DNA of 64,000 nucleotides. It comes from Owenia fusiformis (Eukaryota > Annelida > Polychaeta > Sabellida > Oweniidae). Positions 37,290 to 51,100 of this stretch are shown in pieces (position 1 is the first letter of the stretch; every line of letters begins with the position of its first letter). Made by a program: the position numbers and the translations under genes. Where the stretch lies: positions 6,697,098-6,761,097 of the forward strand of contig CAIIXF020000001.1 of assembly GCA_903813345.2 (NCBI GenBank), written 5' to 3'. The notes beneath the pieces are model-generated. The model was not told the DNA's origin. It was given only the letters and a program-made list of their open reading frames with translations, and made no database searches.

Positions 37290-38997
37290 AGTGTTTTTAT
37301 TCTCAGTTAGATTATAATACAAAACCACAAACCAAACATGAAAATACTCAAAATGACTCAAAACTCTAAACAATATAAATAATATAAATAAATAATATAG
37401 TCATGTAAAACCACAAAGTACTCAGGTTACAAGTATTTCATCAATTGTGGTTAGAATGATGGTCTACAATTTCTATCGAGATTGCCAACTCTTAGACTGT
37501 ATATTACCTCAGACTGGCAATCTCTAGGAAGCATCATTGTCTCTATCTCCCTCTACTGATGTCCACATTCATTTTATAGCCCCTTTGAGGAATAGTATTT
37601 ATCATATTATCTTCACATATCTTTTCATGTCCAGTTCTTGCTGAAACACACATTTTTAATGGCATTTATTAGAAATAGAAAAACAATAAAGCAGAGAAAA
37701 GATGGACAATCCTCGATTTAATAAAAAGGACCTACGGTCCTGTGCTCACACAGGGTTTTGTGAAGCCAATGATGATTGACTTTATACATGAGAAAGTTCC
37801 CTGAAAATGACAAAGTCCTACTTTTTGTCAAATTTTATAGAGTAAACCAAAAACTGTAATTTCAAGAGCTTTTATTATTTACAATATACACCACGTTCCT
37901 GCTCTGAATTTGTCATTTTATGGGTTGTTTATACACTGTTAACTTACAGTTAATAGTTCGAGTGGCTCTGAGGCATATATACTGAAAAACACGAGATTGG
38001 ACTTAAAATTATGAACTTGGATATCTCAGTCGGTAAGTTTACAGCTTATATTCTGCTTTTAGTAAACCACCTGGCAGATTTGACCCAGTCTTTTTAACCA
38101 TACATATATACGTCACCGAATGGAACTAGTTGAAAGGTCTTGCCTACAGGTGAGAAAGCGAACATGATGTATTTCCCATCCGCCATTTTTTTGTTATTGT
38201 TACTGCAAAATTTTGCAAATCGCCTTGACGTAACCGTCATGCTATAATAGCGTGTATACTGTCTGAATATATCTACCCTGTGGAGTCTAGTTATGAACTA
38301 TTCTCTGCCTAGTATAGACTACATTACAGCCCAGCCCCAAATATTGGTGCCTGTGACAGGCCGTGTAATAAATCATTTCAAATCTACCACGGTGACCCTT
38401 CTTCCATATTTCGATGACAAACTCTGATTGGCTCAGTGAGATCATGGGCTTTCAACTAAGCCCATGGTGAGATCAAAGATGTATTGTAAACTGGAAGAGT
38501 GAAGACGAAGCTCTCTTTTAAGAAGTGAAGTCGAACGAATGCAAAGGGTAGAATATATCATGCTTATACAATTATGTTCACAACAGGTCGCAAAAATTAG
38601 TTAAACAATAGCTCTGTTCACTGTGTTCATTACATATTACCATCCAAAATGTTTGACACCTGTCATTATTTCTATTAATTTATTTATATTTATTTGTAAC
38701 TCATTCTTCACTTATTATGGTAAATCATGCAATCAAAATTGCAATTGTGTAATAATAATTAATGTAGCCATATATGTTTTTATCTTGATCTGACAGATGT
38801 AATTGCTGTCAAATGAAAGATCCAATAACAGCTTTTGCGACAAGTACATACTCGTACCGGAATTATGAAACAAAGGACACAAAAATCTTTCATCATCTTC
38901 AACTACCACACATGTTGCATCAGTAGATAATTTAAAATCGGAGAATTTATTTCCTATTACCAAAAAGGCACATATAATCAAATCAAATAAAATAGAA

Positions 38998-40335
38998 ATG
39001 GAATTGATATCAGTGTGCATCTTTTTTCTGCTTTTGTTGGAGGATGCTATTTCGACTCAGTTAATAACCACAGGGGTAACAGTAAAAGCCAACATGAATG
39101 TTAAGATAACTGACGACCCAGATGAAACAATTATGAAGATTAACACGTGGAACCATTGCATGCTGCTATGTGTTCATAAACAAACCTGTAAGGAGTTTAA
39201 CTACCATGGTGATTCCTCCAGATGCGAGATGTATACGTCAGCGGGTTGCAAGAACTTTGATAATTCAACAGGGTGGAGATTTGGTTACATCGAAGCAGGT
39301 TTAAAAATTACATATTACTGATGATTAGGATAATTTTATTAATATTTTGAATTTGAAACTGTATGTACATGTTATTTTGCAAATACTAATATGCCTCCTT
39401 GAACTCAAATTTTTTAGATATTCACGGGTTGTCATCGAAAAATTTGTCCAGCTTGATGAAGCATGGTATTTCTTGTAAAAACACTAAAAAAACTTCACAA
39501 ATTATTTTTTAACTCATACATCATTATTCCAAGGAAAATTAACTACTCCATGCAATGAGTAGTTCATCTGTTTAACTGCTCCATTAAGCTGGACAATAAT
39601 TATTACAGATTAGACTGATGTTTTACTATATAACCAAAGATTTCTTGAACTCGACCTAGCTTAAGTCAAAATAATTTATTTCAGATCAGCAAAGAAATAC
39701 AACAACCAGGAACATCAATGTAGCGCTTAATAAACCTACATATCAGTCTGGCACCTATAATGGGATTCCTTATGGGGAGCCTGCTGGTTTCGCAGCAAAT
39801 GCAGTAGATGGTAGTACAAACACAGAGTATAGGTCTGGTTCATGTTCGCATACAAACCATGAACTAAATCCATGGTGGATTGTAGACCTTGGAAAGTCAT
39901 ATCACATTGATCGAATTGTTATTTGGAATCGAAAATTGAAAGGTAAGAGGCCATCTAAAATTGAATTTTGGTATAGCTATTAAACATTGGTGAAAGCAAT
40001 TAAAATTGAATTTTGTTACCACAAAGTATATGCATTGACAACCACACAGCACTGCTTGATTCAGCTACATGTAACTCAATGACATTTCTATTTCAAAAGC
40101 ACACAGACTCCATGACTTTTCTATTGACACCGCCTGTCACTTTGATGGAGTGAACCCAGACAACACAAACTGGACGAGACAGCATCTGCATGTTGGAACA
40201 TTGGATGTTAATCCTAAAGTCATGCCACTTCCTAATTCCGCAGTTGGCAGATTCGTAAAGATAGAAAAAACAGTTCCTACGTATGCAGATAAGAACATCT
40301 TATCTCTATGTGAAGTTAAGATCTATGTAGTCTAA
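38998..40335 (+). CDS. Gene D: secreted apple/PAN-like plus F-type lectin (fucolectin-like F5/8C) protein
   Basis: Three exons: 38998-39298, 39685-39942 and 40100-40335. Phase-1 junctions join into a continuous 264-aa frame. Residues 1-19 are a signal peptide. Residues about 25-100 hold the cysteine pattern of an apple/PAN-like module (Cys 54, 58, 64, 76, 84). Residues about 110-264 match the F-type lectin/fucolectin fold: an N-V-A-L-N-K-P-T start at 112-119, the A-V-D-G segment at 140-143, C-S-H-T at 154-157, P-W-W-I-V-D-L-G at 163-170, and the terminal L-S-L-C-E-V-K-I-Y strand. F-type lectins bind fucosylated glycans in fish and invertebrate innate immunity. I could not find the usual H-x26-R-x-D fucose-contact motif in register, so ligand specificity is open. 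The exon 1 donor (GTTTAA) is weak. The gene lies 2.8 kb downstream of gene C on the same strand. Confidence 0.85.
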
Positions 40336-41050
40336 TATGCTAATATCTGGCTGTCAGGTAAAAGAACTTTCATCCAAAAGCCACAGACTGTTACAGAAGG
40401 GATTCATCTCAAAAAGCAAGGATCAGGTCAGCTAATTAAGTAATCAGCTCAAAAGCTTTTCTTATGTTTTCACTATGCTCACTAATATATTTTCATATAC
40501 ATTCTGAGGTCAATTGATTAAAGAGAGAATCAGAGATAGCGAGCAGGCTAAACAAAAAATTGTTCCAATTTTAGAATATTTTTGGCTCATGTCATTCCTT
40601 GTCATGTCTATTTTCTAAAAATCACAAAAGTGCATACTTTATTCCAGGAAAACTAAAGATTTTTACAATAATGTATTATTTTTCTATAAGAATGGTTACC
40701 ATTCTTATTATTTGGGAGAATTTAAACATTTTTCACTCATTTTTGCACTATGAATCATTAATAACTTCACCAATTTATAACATATTGTGAATCTTTTAGG
40801 AGATATTGTATTTGATATTGTAAGGAACAGATTTGTAGGTCAATTATACATGTTGCTTGTAATTTTTTCACCCCCTATAGATCAGATTCTGCCTTTAAGA
40901 GACCTTGCAGTTTTTAGAGTTTCAGTCATGTTATTTTGAGGTTATACTACATTAAAATACAAAAAGAGACAGATACGTTAACCAAATCACAAAGAATCTA
41001 AAACATAAAAAGTTAGGTCTCTCTCTATAACTATATTTTCCATATAAAAA

Positions 41051-41610
41051 ACGATTTTCAGTTTGGAGAACAAAAATCATTTGCATATTTCGACGTTATC
41101 GATGTTGCCAAAAATTTTCATATTTTTATGTATTATTGTATATATAAATGTCCTCTTTTGTATACAGTTTTAATGATGGCAATATTCTTAATTTTTTCAT
41201 AAAAAATATTAGTGAACAAAGTATACCCTACATCATTTTCATTATTCATACCAACTTTTGATCAACATGTATTGCATAATTTTGTTGGACGGATGTAAAA
41301 AAATTAACAGATAATGTATTTTGGCATGTTATGAGCATAAAATGAAAAAATCATTTGAATATGCTTATTAAAAATATTGAAAAACAATAAATTCTTAAAT
41401 CAAATCAACAGGATTATTCAAAACATGTTGTACGAATCATGAAAACGATGATACTCTTTTTATGAAAAAAATTAAAAATATTCCCACCATTAAAACTAAA
41501 GTATACAAAAGAGGACATTTAAATATACAATACATAAAAATATGAAAATTTTTGGTGACATGGATATCATCAATATGCAGATGAATTCGGTCCTCCAAAC
41601 TGAAAATCGT
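41051..41610. mobile_element. Fold-back element of about 560 bp
   Basis: The left ACGATTTTCAGTTTGGAG and right CTCCAAACTGAAAATCGT ends are perfectly inverted. The arms of about 200 bp continue through ATGTCCTCTTTTGTATAC and its complement. The AT-rich interior has no coding capacity. Confidence 0.82.
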
Positions 41611-41834
41611 CCTTTACACCAGTGTCATTTTTAATGTTTATATAAACACATTCATATGTTAGCACTATCTAACTAGAGGTGCCAATGATCTTAACATCTT
41701 CTTGCAAGGTAGAATGAGATGAATAAAAACATCGCCAAATACGTACAATTCCTAAGAAAAGTAAAATAAATTGTATAAAATCAAGAAAATGTATTTTAAC
41801 AGACATGCATGGATTTTCAATCATTATGTCCCAC

Positions 41835-42459
41835 TACAGGGTGGGCCAAAAAACGCCACTTTTTTTCAAGACACTACAACTTTTTTATTTTCCAACCTAC
41901 ATACCCCAAATTTTGCAGTTATGTAGTGCCAGGGGTTGTTAGTAATAATATAATGTAACAAGTCCTTCAACTTGGATTATATTTGATCTAAAAGGGGGTT
42001 TCAATTGGTCTGCCATCCTAATTGATGATAAATTTTAGTTTTAGTCTCCTTGCTGATATTGCAGTATCAATGAAATGTTAGTTAAGTTTTTTTTCAACCT
42101 GTCTTAATTGCCAGCTTTAGTTGAGCAATTTTCTAGATTGGGTGCCTACATACAATCTCCTGGAGACCTTCCCAGACCCTATACTCACTGGGGTTTGCAT
42201 CAGGGCTATTAGCTTGGCGATCATCAGGCCGTATCAGTTCAGGAACATTTTGCAAATTATGCTTATTTCTAATGGCATACCACATGTTTAAGTGAGACGC
42301 TGGTGACATATTCTATTCAAGTAAAAGTGTGTAATTCATGATCCATGGCTAGATAACAACCTAAAGTTTCATTTGGTATGCAAATTATGATTTAATGTCA
42401 AAAATTAAAAAAGTTATAGCATTTTGAAAAAAAAGTGGCGTTTTTTGGCCCACCCTGTA
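41835..42459. mobile_element. Non-autonomous DNA transposon with 32-bp TIRs
   Basis: Starts TACAGGGTGGGCCAAAAAAC and ends GTTTTTTGGCCCACCCTGTA. The TIR runs at least 30 bp (through CGCCACTTTTTTT). Terminal TA on both sides fits TA insertion. 625 bp with no transposase frame. Confidence 0.87.
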
Positions 42460-43785
42460 TAAGGACGAGGACATAAAAAATATGTGCACTGAAAATACTT
42501 GTAATGTCTACCCAAATAATTAGGGGCTTAATATGCAAGGTGAAAGGAGACTAGTACAAATAAATTGGCAGGTATGGCATAATGCAATGGGTTGCTTAGA
42601 GATATTCCTATTCCTTCAGAGCATTCCGTTTTTAATTAATAAGATTCATTAACTTTTGGTGTAAACTTTCTATAGACAAATCATCTGATCATAAAAAATG
42701 CATTTCCATTGCCTGATGGAAACCACAAATAAAAGAAAGTGTCAAGTTAAGAGGCAGTGTCTGACAAGTGTACAATAAGACTGTAGCCCTCTTGATATTT
42801 TTGCATTAGGATATTGTATGCAGAAATGAATTATTAACTGGATGGTTGGAAATTGAACAAAAACCAAAAACCTGCTTTGAATCTGATTGGCTGATTGGGT
42901 TCAAATCAAGTGACATATGAGATTCAAAGTGATGGAAAATCCCCTTGATGGTGGAAAGCTCAAATTGTGTTCAATTCTGACAGTTAATGGTCATTGTATT
43001 GACTTTTCAATATACCACAAGTTGGTCTCAAGATATATCTACGCAATCATTGTAAATTGAGTTCAGTTCTGACAGTTCCCTGTTCTGTTTTGTTCCCTGT
43101 TCTCAATAGGAATATCTCTTGAGTTAACATTCCTAGGGAATAACCAAATAGGTATACTCTACCCATTAATTGCTGTAGGAGGGAAAGTCGCGGGGGTACC
43201 TGGCCCTGTTGAAGCCTTACAGCAGCTAGAGAATGCATATTTGTTATAAAGATTACTTCACTCCACTGAGGGAATACTTGTGCATATTCTCTACAAAGTT
43301 CAATCTTGTTAAAGTTTCACACAGGCATTCCCAATATAGGATGAAATATTTGTTTTATTATTCACTGTTAATTGTCTCTCATTTTGTAACATAAATGAAC
43401 CCTCTTTCTGATGGCAATATGAACAAATTCAATGACAAACAGAGTGTAGAAAATTTCCAATTCCAAAATGAGGCTCAAATATCTGGAGCATGTGAAGAGG
43501 TTTAATTCTAGTGGAGGGATATAACAAAAGGAGAGGAAAATATCATGTAATAACTTAGGGTCATGTGGCCTGGGTTCAGCCAATCACAGAATGAGAAACA
43601 TAACAATGGGATAATAATATTTAACATCAAATAACAAACCCAAAGGGATTCACTTGAAATCATTACAGGTCTAATTAAATCATAAAATATAGGGGTGGCC
43701 AACTTGACAAAATAAATCAGATTCTTGTTATTGTTTTTTGAAAGTTGACAGGTTTACTTCAAATTTCAAAATCCCTGAAGAATGG

Positions 43786-43976
43786 TGTTTTAATAAAGGA
43801 CCCATGGTCCTGTGCTCACAGAGTGTAGTGGATATGCATAAAATGAATGTGGATATGACTCAATCCGAATAGCAGTTTCAATTTATGCGGCCAATGTTGA
43901 CGGATGGACGGATGGACGGACCAACGGACGGACGGACGCCTGGTCGATCCCATAGGCTCACTGTGTGAGCCAAAAA
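43786..43976. repeat. GGACGGACGG minisatellite-bearing repeat
   Basis: GGACCCATGGTCCTGTGCTC near 43798 is followed by GACGGATGGACGGACC-type tetranucleotide-like repeats at 43898-43938 and a palindromic GGCTCACTGTGTGAGCC. The GGTCCTGTGCTCACA motif recurs at 37735, so this is a dispersed family. Confidence 0.6.
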
Positions 43977-45107
43977 ACAAAACAAATCTTTGTGCAATGA
44001 ACAAGCATTGAATTTGAATGGTGTATAAATTCTTGTACAATTGTAACATTGATTATTGTGGTTGAAAGTTGTTACTTCTTACTCACCCATTAATAGACAA
44101 GGACAAAAAGATAGTGACATTCCTATTATTGCATCTTCAACCTACAAAACAAAAGTGATTATTAAAGTACCCATGTAAAGTTTGAAAATATGTTTTTATC
44201 ATTCATTTACTATTTTTTATGAGTTTAAAATTGACTTTAGACTTTAGAAAAAAATTTGTAAGCTTTTCATTTTTAAATATACGAATTTCCGGCCATTTTC
44301 AAATTAAAGTTGAATTCTTTTAATCATCAAATATTCCACTATACAGGGTGTTTCATAGGTATGCAATTGAAATTGCAAAGTTTCAGAATCCAGGGGTGTC
44401 CTTGAAAAAATATTAAATCTAGTTACCTTTGGACCTGTATGTCTTGTGTTTCATCTTCATCCATTTCAGACCTGCCATACTTCACATATCTATGGTTTTC
44501 AGTTATTTTCAAATTGCTTCATGTACCCAAAACATGTTTATACTACAATGTACTCTTAAATTGATCATGACATGCCATGTCTAAAGACACAATATGATGT
44601 ATGGAAACAACTTAACATGAAGGAAAAACATCTCCCATTTCTACTTCATCACAAACATCACATTGTAATAGCAAGCTATGTAATACTGCAAATCTTTATT
44701 GGCAATCTCATTGGTTCTAAGACACTAGATACATGTATATAATAACACAGAGGTATTTTACAATCAAATGTAACAATATATAACAGAAAATACAGAAATA
44801 CTGTAAATTAAAACTTTTAATAAACAACAATATGTTAGCACCGCAGAATAAATACTCATATCTAATTGTTCAATTGGGGGTAAACAATTTGCACAGATTA
44901 CTCCAACCTATAAGTGAGCATAATGATATGAATTTTATCCTGTAAATAACATATAATGTAATCCATTATACCAAGAAAATGTTCCTGAGCCAGTTGAGTA
45001 TAATGTTTACTGCACTATTGAAGTCATACACAGTTGCTTGGTGTTCCATCTATATAACACATCATTTCTTCTCATGATCCTTTTTAACATGAGATTCACC
45101 ATAGAAT

Positions 45108-48100
45108 CTAACTGAAGAAATAGGTGGAATCAAGCACTTCAGAGAGATCAAAGTCACCTGGAATACAATATACAACTTTAACATTTCTCTCTCACAAGTA
45201 AGAAAGTACAAAGGGCAACATATTGAAAAGTGAAGTTTAGCAATTGGCCCTATTAATAATGATTTGTGATAATGCTTTGACTGCCTCCCCTCCAAATATA
45301 TATATTTTTTTAAATCATGTATATATTTCTTATCTTATAACTTTGTATACATCAAGTCATTTTACAATATTACAATATTTGTGAAAAATGATACAATTTC
45401 AATTCTTTAACATTATTACAAAAGGTTACAAATATAACGTACTGGTTGCTATGCTAACCATTTAAAATATAAACATATTTTTCATTTTTGCATCATAATC
45501 ATACACAATGTTCCTTCCTTCATTCTTGGAAGAAGGAAGGAGCGTTGTGTATGATTCTGTAAGCCTGCGATATGGAGGATGCATTTTTGATGATCTCAAA
45601 GAACTTCCAAATAAGACTGATACTCAAAGAATTGCAGAAAAAGAAACTGACATTATGACTTTAAAAAAAAAATTACAGCAAACACAGAGTAATTGCAAAG
45701 ATTGGAAAAATGAAAATGGTGGGAGCAATCAGTGGTAATCATGGCTGAATCTTACATGTTTAGCAACTCTATTATGGGACAATTTGCTTTACTCTACTAC
45801 AGATTGAAGGAGTTCTCACCTCGACTTGGAAGATTTGATGTGAGATTATCTAGGAATTCTCGGGCTAACCTCTCGGCCTTGTACCTTGAAGTCCTCTCAC
45901 CAAACATGCTGCAATCAAAAATTAAATACATGTATGTCTATTTATACATGCAGATCATTGGTATAGTGTTGCAAAAATAGCAAGAGGACCGTGTCATAGG
46001 TACAGCACTCTACTGCTGAGCTTTATGGGATAGTACTTTACTTCTAACATTAATCTACATACAGAAGGAGTGAGTAGCTCCCACAATTCTTTCATATTCT
46101 ATCATACTCGGGGATTCCCCAGTATATGATGTCCAATCAAATTGCAGGATATGATAAAGTGAACAATCATGAGCACCAAAAGTCATCTTTCCCCCATGGT
46201 TCACTTTATGAAAGTTACATGAAATGTGCATAGTTCAACCTCAGTCTATGGGCACTTGACCGAGTTCTTTAAAACTTTGAAGTAAGAAATCATACTAAAC
46301 GCAGTAACAATTGAGGCAAAACCAAGAGATTCTGGCTTTTCTTTAAAATTCCAATTTAGATAAACTTGTTTTATGTGGTGGTGACATAACAAAACCATCA
46401 ATAGATGGATCAATAGATTTACAACAGCATAATACAGAAAATCAAGTCTCACCTGTCATGCTTGAAAGATTTAAATCTCTCAATGAAATGTTTGGACAGA
46501 TCTTCAAGTATTGGTTGGTTGTGGAGGGCGAGAAATTGTTCTCTACATATTCTATTCATGATCTCTACATCACATGGATGGGTCCAGAAACAGTCATGGA
46601 CAGAAGCAAATGTTATACCAGCCCTAGAAATAGTGGTAAAAAGGTTTTAAACATTAAGAAGGTAAGTGTATAATAATACAATACAAGGCATTAACATGCA
46701 AAATGTCACAACCTGCCATTTGTTACAGATGCCGAATGCTGTTTGCCAAACACTGACGGCCAAGTGCCAACCACAAAAAGCCAAACATCATCCACATTCA
46801 ACAAAAAAGTTGGAGACTATAACAATATGGGCATAATAAATCATTCGCTGATTCAAATAAACTAGAAAAACAATAATTGTTCTGAAGAATATCTTTTGAA
46901 GGTTGAAAGTCTCATATATTCTTTGAGAAAACATTGGATATATAAAGTTTATATTTAATTATGTATGTTTTTACCAGTAAATGAAGTCAAAGTGTGCATT
47001 TGGGTGATTCCAGATTGTAATAAGAATTATATATCCCTTGGCACGAATATACTTGATATATGTATGCCACATGGGCCAGTTCGCTAGTTCACCACCATTG
47101 TATAATTGAATGAAGACAGTGATCAGATTACTGAGTATGAAATATATGAATATGCATATATACCTGAGGCAGTGAATGGAGGTTAGCATCATATGAGTAG
47201 AATCTAACGAATGGATGAAGTTTGGAGGGAATGCATTCTTCTGCTTTTGTGAATTTGGCTTTCTGAAAATAAATAAAAATACAAGTAAACTGAAAACCAC
47301 ATAGATGAATCATGCGCAACATACTACAAAAATGAGGAATCTAATAGGCTTAATAAAATATATGCATAAATTATTTATCTTTAATGCTTTAGAAACAAAA
47401 CTAGATTGCAATGTCACAGATCACTAAAACCAAATGAGAACAATAAGACAGACAGAAGGACAGATAGGGGGGGGGCTTTACTATTCCCAAATGGACACAT
47501 ATATTGAAACAGAGAAATGGAATTTTAACATGACAAGATGTCACCACCTTGTTGCTCACAATATTTTGAGTTCAATCTTAACTTGTAGATGATTTTGAAA
47601 AAATAAATTGTTCAATTTGAAGCAAGTTGAAAAAATACCTTTTTTACCCCGAGAGGGTCATTTGAAGGTGAAATCTAAAGTCATATGTGAACTTCTGAGA
47701 ACTTGTATTGTAGATGATTTTGAAAAAATGGTCATTTTGAAACAAGACAAAAAAGGCCTTTTTGACCCTCGAAAGGTCATTCAAGGTTAAATTTAAAGAT
47801 CAGATTTGAACTTCTGATCACTTGTAGATGATTTTTAAAAAGATTGGTCAATTTGAAGCAATTTGAAAAAATACCTTTTGACCTTTTTAATAAAAACCCA
47901 CTGTTCCTTTAATAAAGTATCGCAAATAAAAACCTTAAAGGAATGTTGAAAGAAGGGAAGACCTACACTGGTAATGATACTCAGGAGAGAACCATTGTAG
48001 GTGTATATTTACAAGATGAATTACGCCTGACATCCATTCAAAAAGGACTTCACACAAAGGCCAAGTCTTTGATCAAGAAATCAAAGCTTGTGGTTGTTTC

Positions 48101-51100
48101 AACAATAGTCTACCAACAAAACATCCCTTCCGATAAAGCGTTATCATTATGGAACATTTATCTTGTAATGATTCTGTTTTTCATTTTCTGAATATTAGAG
48201 AGTTAATTTCCGTCCAGCCAACACATGAAATTTTGAGAATATATTGCACTAACTAAACTGCAACACAGAACTATGCAATTAATATAACTATTAATATAAA
48301 CTTATTACATTTAATCAATGTTTTATACTTGAATATCAAATTTTGTTAATTTCACACACTAGACTCAAATGTAATATATTTCATGTTCACCGTCACATTT
48401 ACTAACACATGAATAAAAGCAGCTAACGACACCTGAATGTGTACTTTAGCATCGTGAATGTTTTGAAACTGTTAACCATTTGAATCGCTTAATTGATTGC
48501 TATTCAGAAATAGATACAAAGCCATTAAATCTCCTTTCAGTATAAAACAGTATTAAACCTTTAATAAATAGTATTTCATTAAACTCATCAAAGAGAACAC
48601 CTAAGCTAGCTAGTCTCAAGATTTTCCTGCTGTTAAATAGAAGGCACAGTAATCTTGTCTCAAGATTTTCTTTTGTTTCATCTACCAAACAATGAAATGA
48701 TGTAAAGTTCAATATGCGAGATTCAAAGCTTTCCCATTTAAACTCATAGTTCATTCAACAAAAACAATAGTTTTCGGATGAAAGGTTTTAAGCAAGAAAA
48801 ACAGCAACTCTGCAGAGTAGCAAATCCCATTGAACAAGACATATTTTATGAAATCATTCTTCATTCGGGACATTTACATTGTCTTATTTTGGCCCATGAC
48901 ATAACGTGATAAGAAAGAACATTGGGAGGTTTAAAGAAAACGTTGAGATGCTGTTTCTATTAGTTCTGGACTATACTGATAAAAAATCATAGAAAAATCA
49001 CAGTAAATTATAGAAAGGTGTCTCAACTGCTAATATACAATTCTTGCTGAATTCAACCTGGATGAAAACAATAGACCTGAAAAGCTTAAGGTCTGGTACT
49101 TCCAGTATGGAACCATTTAAATTGTTCATTTCCCATGTATGACTTTTCCATGACCACAATAATAATATGACACTTACTGTAAAGTAATCCCTCCTGCTTT
49201 TTTGATGACTTTATAGTATGGCTGTATGACAGGGAGACCTACTGGCGTGACCCAATCTACAGGCTGACTGTATGTTTTGGCAATCAGTTCGGCTGTAAGT
49301 GTTAGCCAATCCTGGGAACAAAGGCAACTCAATAATAACAGGACTTAATTCTGGTAGTGTACATTCAAAATACTGCCAATATTTTTTCACTAATGGTGAG
49401 ATTTGATTTTAATACTGTATAAACAAGATTTTAAAGGTCTCGAGTTAAAAGTTTGAGCATCCAACTCCTCTTATTATAAAAAATCTAGAGCAAACGGTAA
49501 TAAATTTTTTGATTGACTCTCGTACTTCTGGTTTTATAACCAAAGGACAAGGTGCGATTATTGGCAAATATCCCTATGGTCAAAATGAATCATTCGTAGG
49601 TGTAACATGAAGAATAAAATGTCATATAATACTTTGGAAAATATTAAAGTGCTCAGACACACATAAGCTGAGATAGGGATCATTTCGTTCAGTAAGGTTG
49701 TTTTGACTTACATGGGGCTGTGCACCATTGACTTAACATGAGGATATCAGTAGATCCCAATAGAGGCCATTGGTTTCCATTGATTATCACAGAAATACCA
49801 TAAATACACTATGACCTGAATCGATTGCAAACTTAATAATTTCACAATACGACACAAATTGTTTATCTCATCAAATGTGCAAATATGAAGTTTGCAATCG
49901 ATTCAGGTCATACTTAAAATTAAAAGATTGTACATTTTTCATCATTTTTTTCCCTACAAAATGGCTATGGAAAAATGCTCCAAAAACAACTTTTACACTT
50001 ATGAAATATCATACAAGTTTGTAAAACCAAAGATTATACTATTATATTTCATTATGTAGTAACATATTTGGATAAGATGCAGGGATGCGTAGGATGTAAA
50101 TGGATTTTGACAGACACAAAAATACTTCCTGGTCTGGAATCTATGCCTCTACACTTCATGATTGAATTATGACCCTAATAAGTGGCCTATACTTCAATAC
50201 AGTGCTGAATATAGGTTAACAAGATACTAGTGTGCATATAAATGTAATAATTGAAGCAGAATACTCATTTTGAAAAATCAGATGAATTATTTTTTTCCCA
50301 TGGGGAGATCCCAATGGAGGGTGTATAAGGTCCTTTATTGTGTGAAATATCATTAGGAATAAAATGCTTTGTAGTGTGAGGATTTAAAATAGGATAATAT
50401 GTAAATTTATGTCATTTGCAGGTGGCAGAGGTACAACTTCTTTTTATCTCAAGAAAATAGGCACATTGGCCTCTTGATATGAAATGAGATCCATTATAGC
50501 TGCTAATATCAGTAATGATAGACCTTGCCCATAATGCAGCTAAATTAAACAAACAAACAAACCTGTATTTCTTTGGTAGCTGGGAACATTCCCTGTAGAC
50601 ACGTAAAGGTTTTATCTGCTAAGTAAATACTCGCTGCCCACGCTTCACTTTGAGGGAACTCTGGAATGTCCTTCAACTGTCGCAGAATCTGTGCCTTAGC
50701 TCCATATTTGGTAACACCGTAAACTGTGGTCATGACTGTCTGTTTAATCACCTGTAATTACAAAGGAGAATGTTTATAGTTTAATAAAACAAATCTTTCC
50801 CAATAAAATGGACATATCATTCCCATATTATTCTAATACCCTGTTATTCACAAAGTTCACAAAGCTCTCCTTTATGAAGCCATGACTGGTGAACATGCAG
50901 TTAAAGTGATCACTTAAATATTATTTGGGAGAGCCTAGATTAGAATTTAATTGGAATGGACAATTCATGGAGTCATGACATAAAACATGTATGGATTTTA
51001 GAATAAATGTAGTTACATGTATATCAAAGGTAGTCATACATACAAAGCTCTAAAATTACCAATAAGGTGAATATGATTTAATATTAAAGAAGTAATCGAG

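Larger units (their letters stand above)
36218..38997. other. Intergenic region between genes C and D
   Basis: Holds a TGTCACCAC-family element (37158-37289) and, near 37727, a GGACCTACGGTCCTGTGCTCACA motif shared with 43798. Otherwise no gene seen; about 0.5 kb upstream of gene D is the presumed promoter, with no motif I can assign. Confidence 0.5.
40336..45107. other. Intergenic region between gene D and the 3' end of POLRMT (convergent)
   Basis: Contains a fold-back element (41051-41610), a TIR element (41835-42459) and a GGACGGACGG minisatellite repeat (43786-43976). The remaining sequence, including 42460-43785, shows no supportable gene. A lone CAGGGTGTTTC transposon-like end is at 44343. 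A minus-strand polyadenylation hexamer for POLRMT could be the complement of TTTATT at 44695. Confidence 0.5.

Noticed and set aside
37480-37527. Hairpin AGATTGCCA/TGGCAATCT
   Set aside because: Only 9-bp arms; within chance expectation for this length of AT-rich DNA.
43047-43238. Slightly GC-richer minus-strand frame
   Set aside because: No recognisable family; the base shift is local and short.
47943-48191. 82-codon plus-strand frame in a POLRMT intron
   Set aside because: No recognisable domain, no splice context and no homologous pattern; most likely chance.
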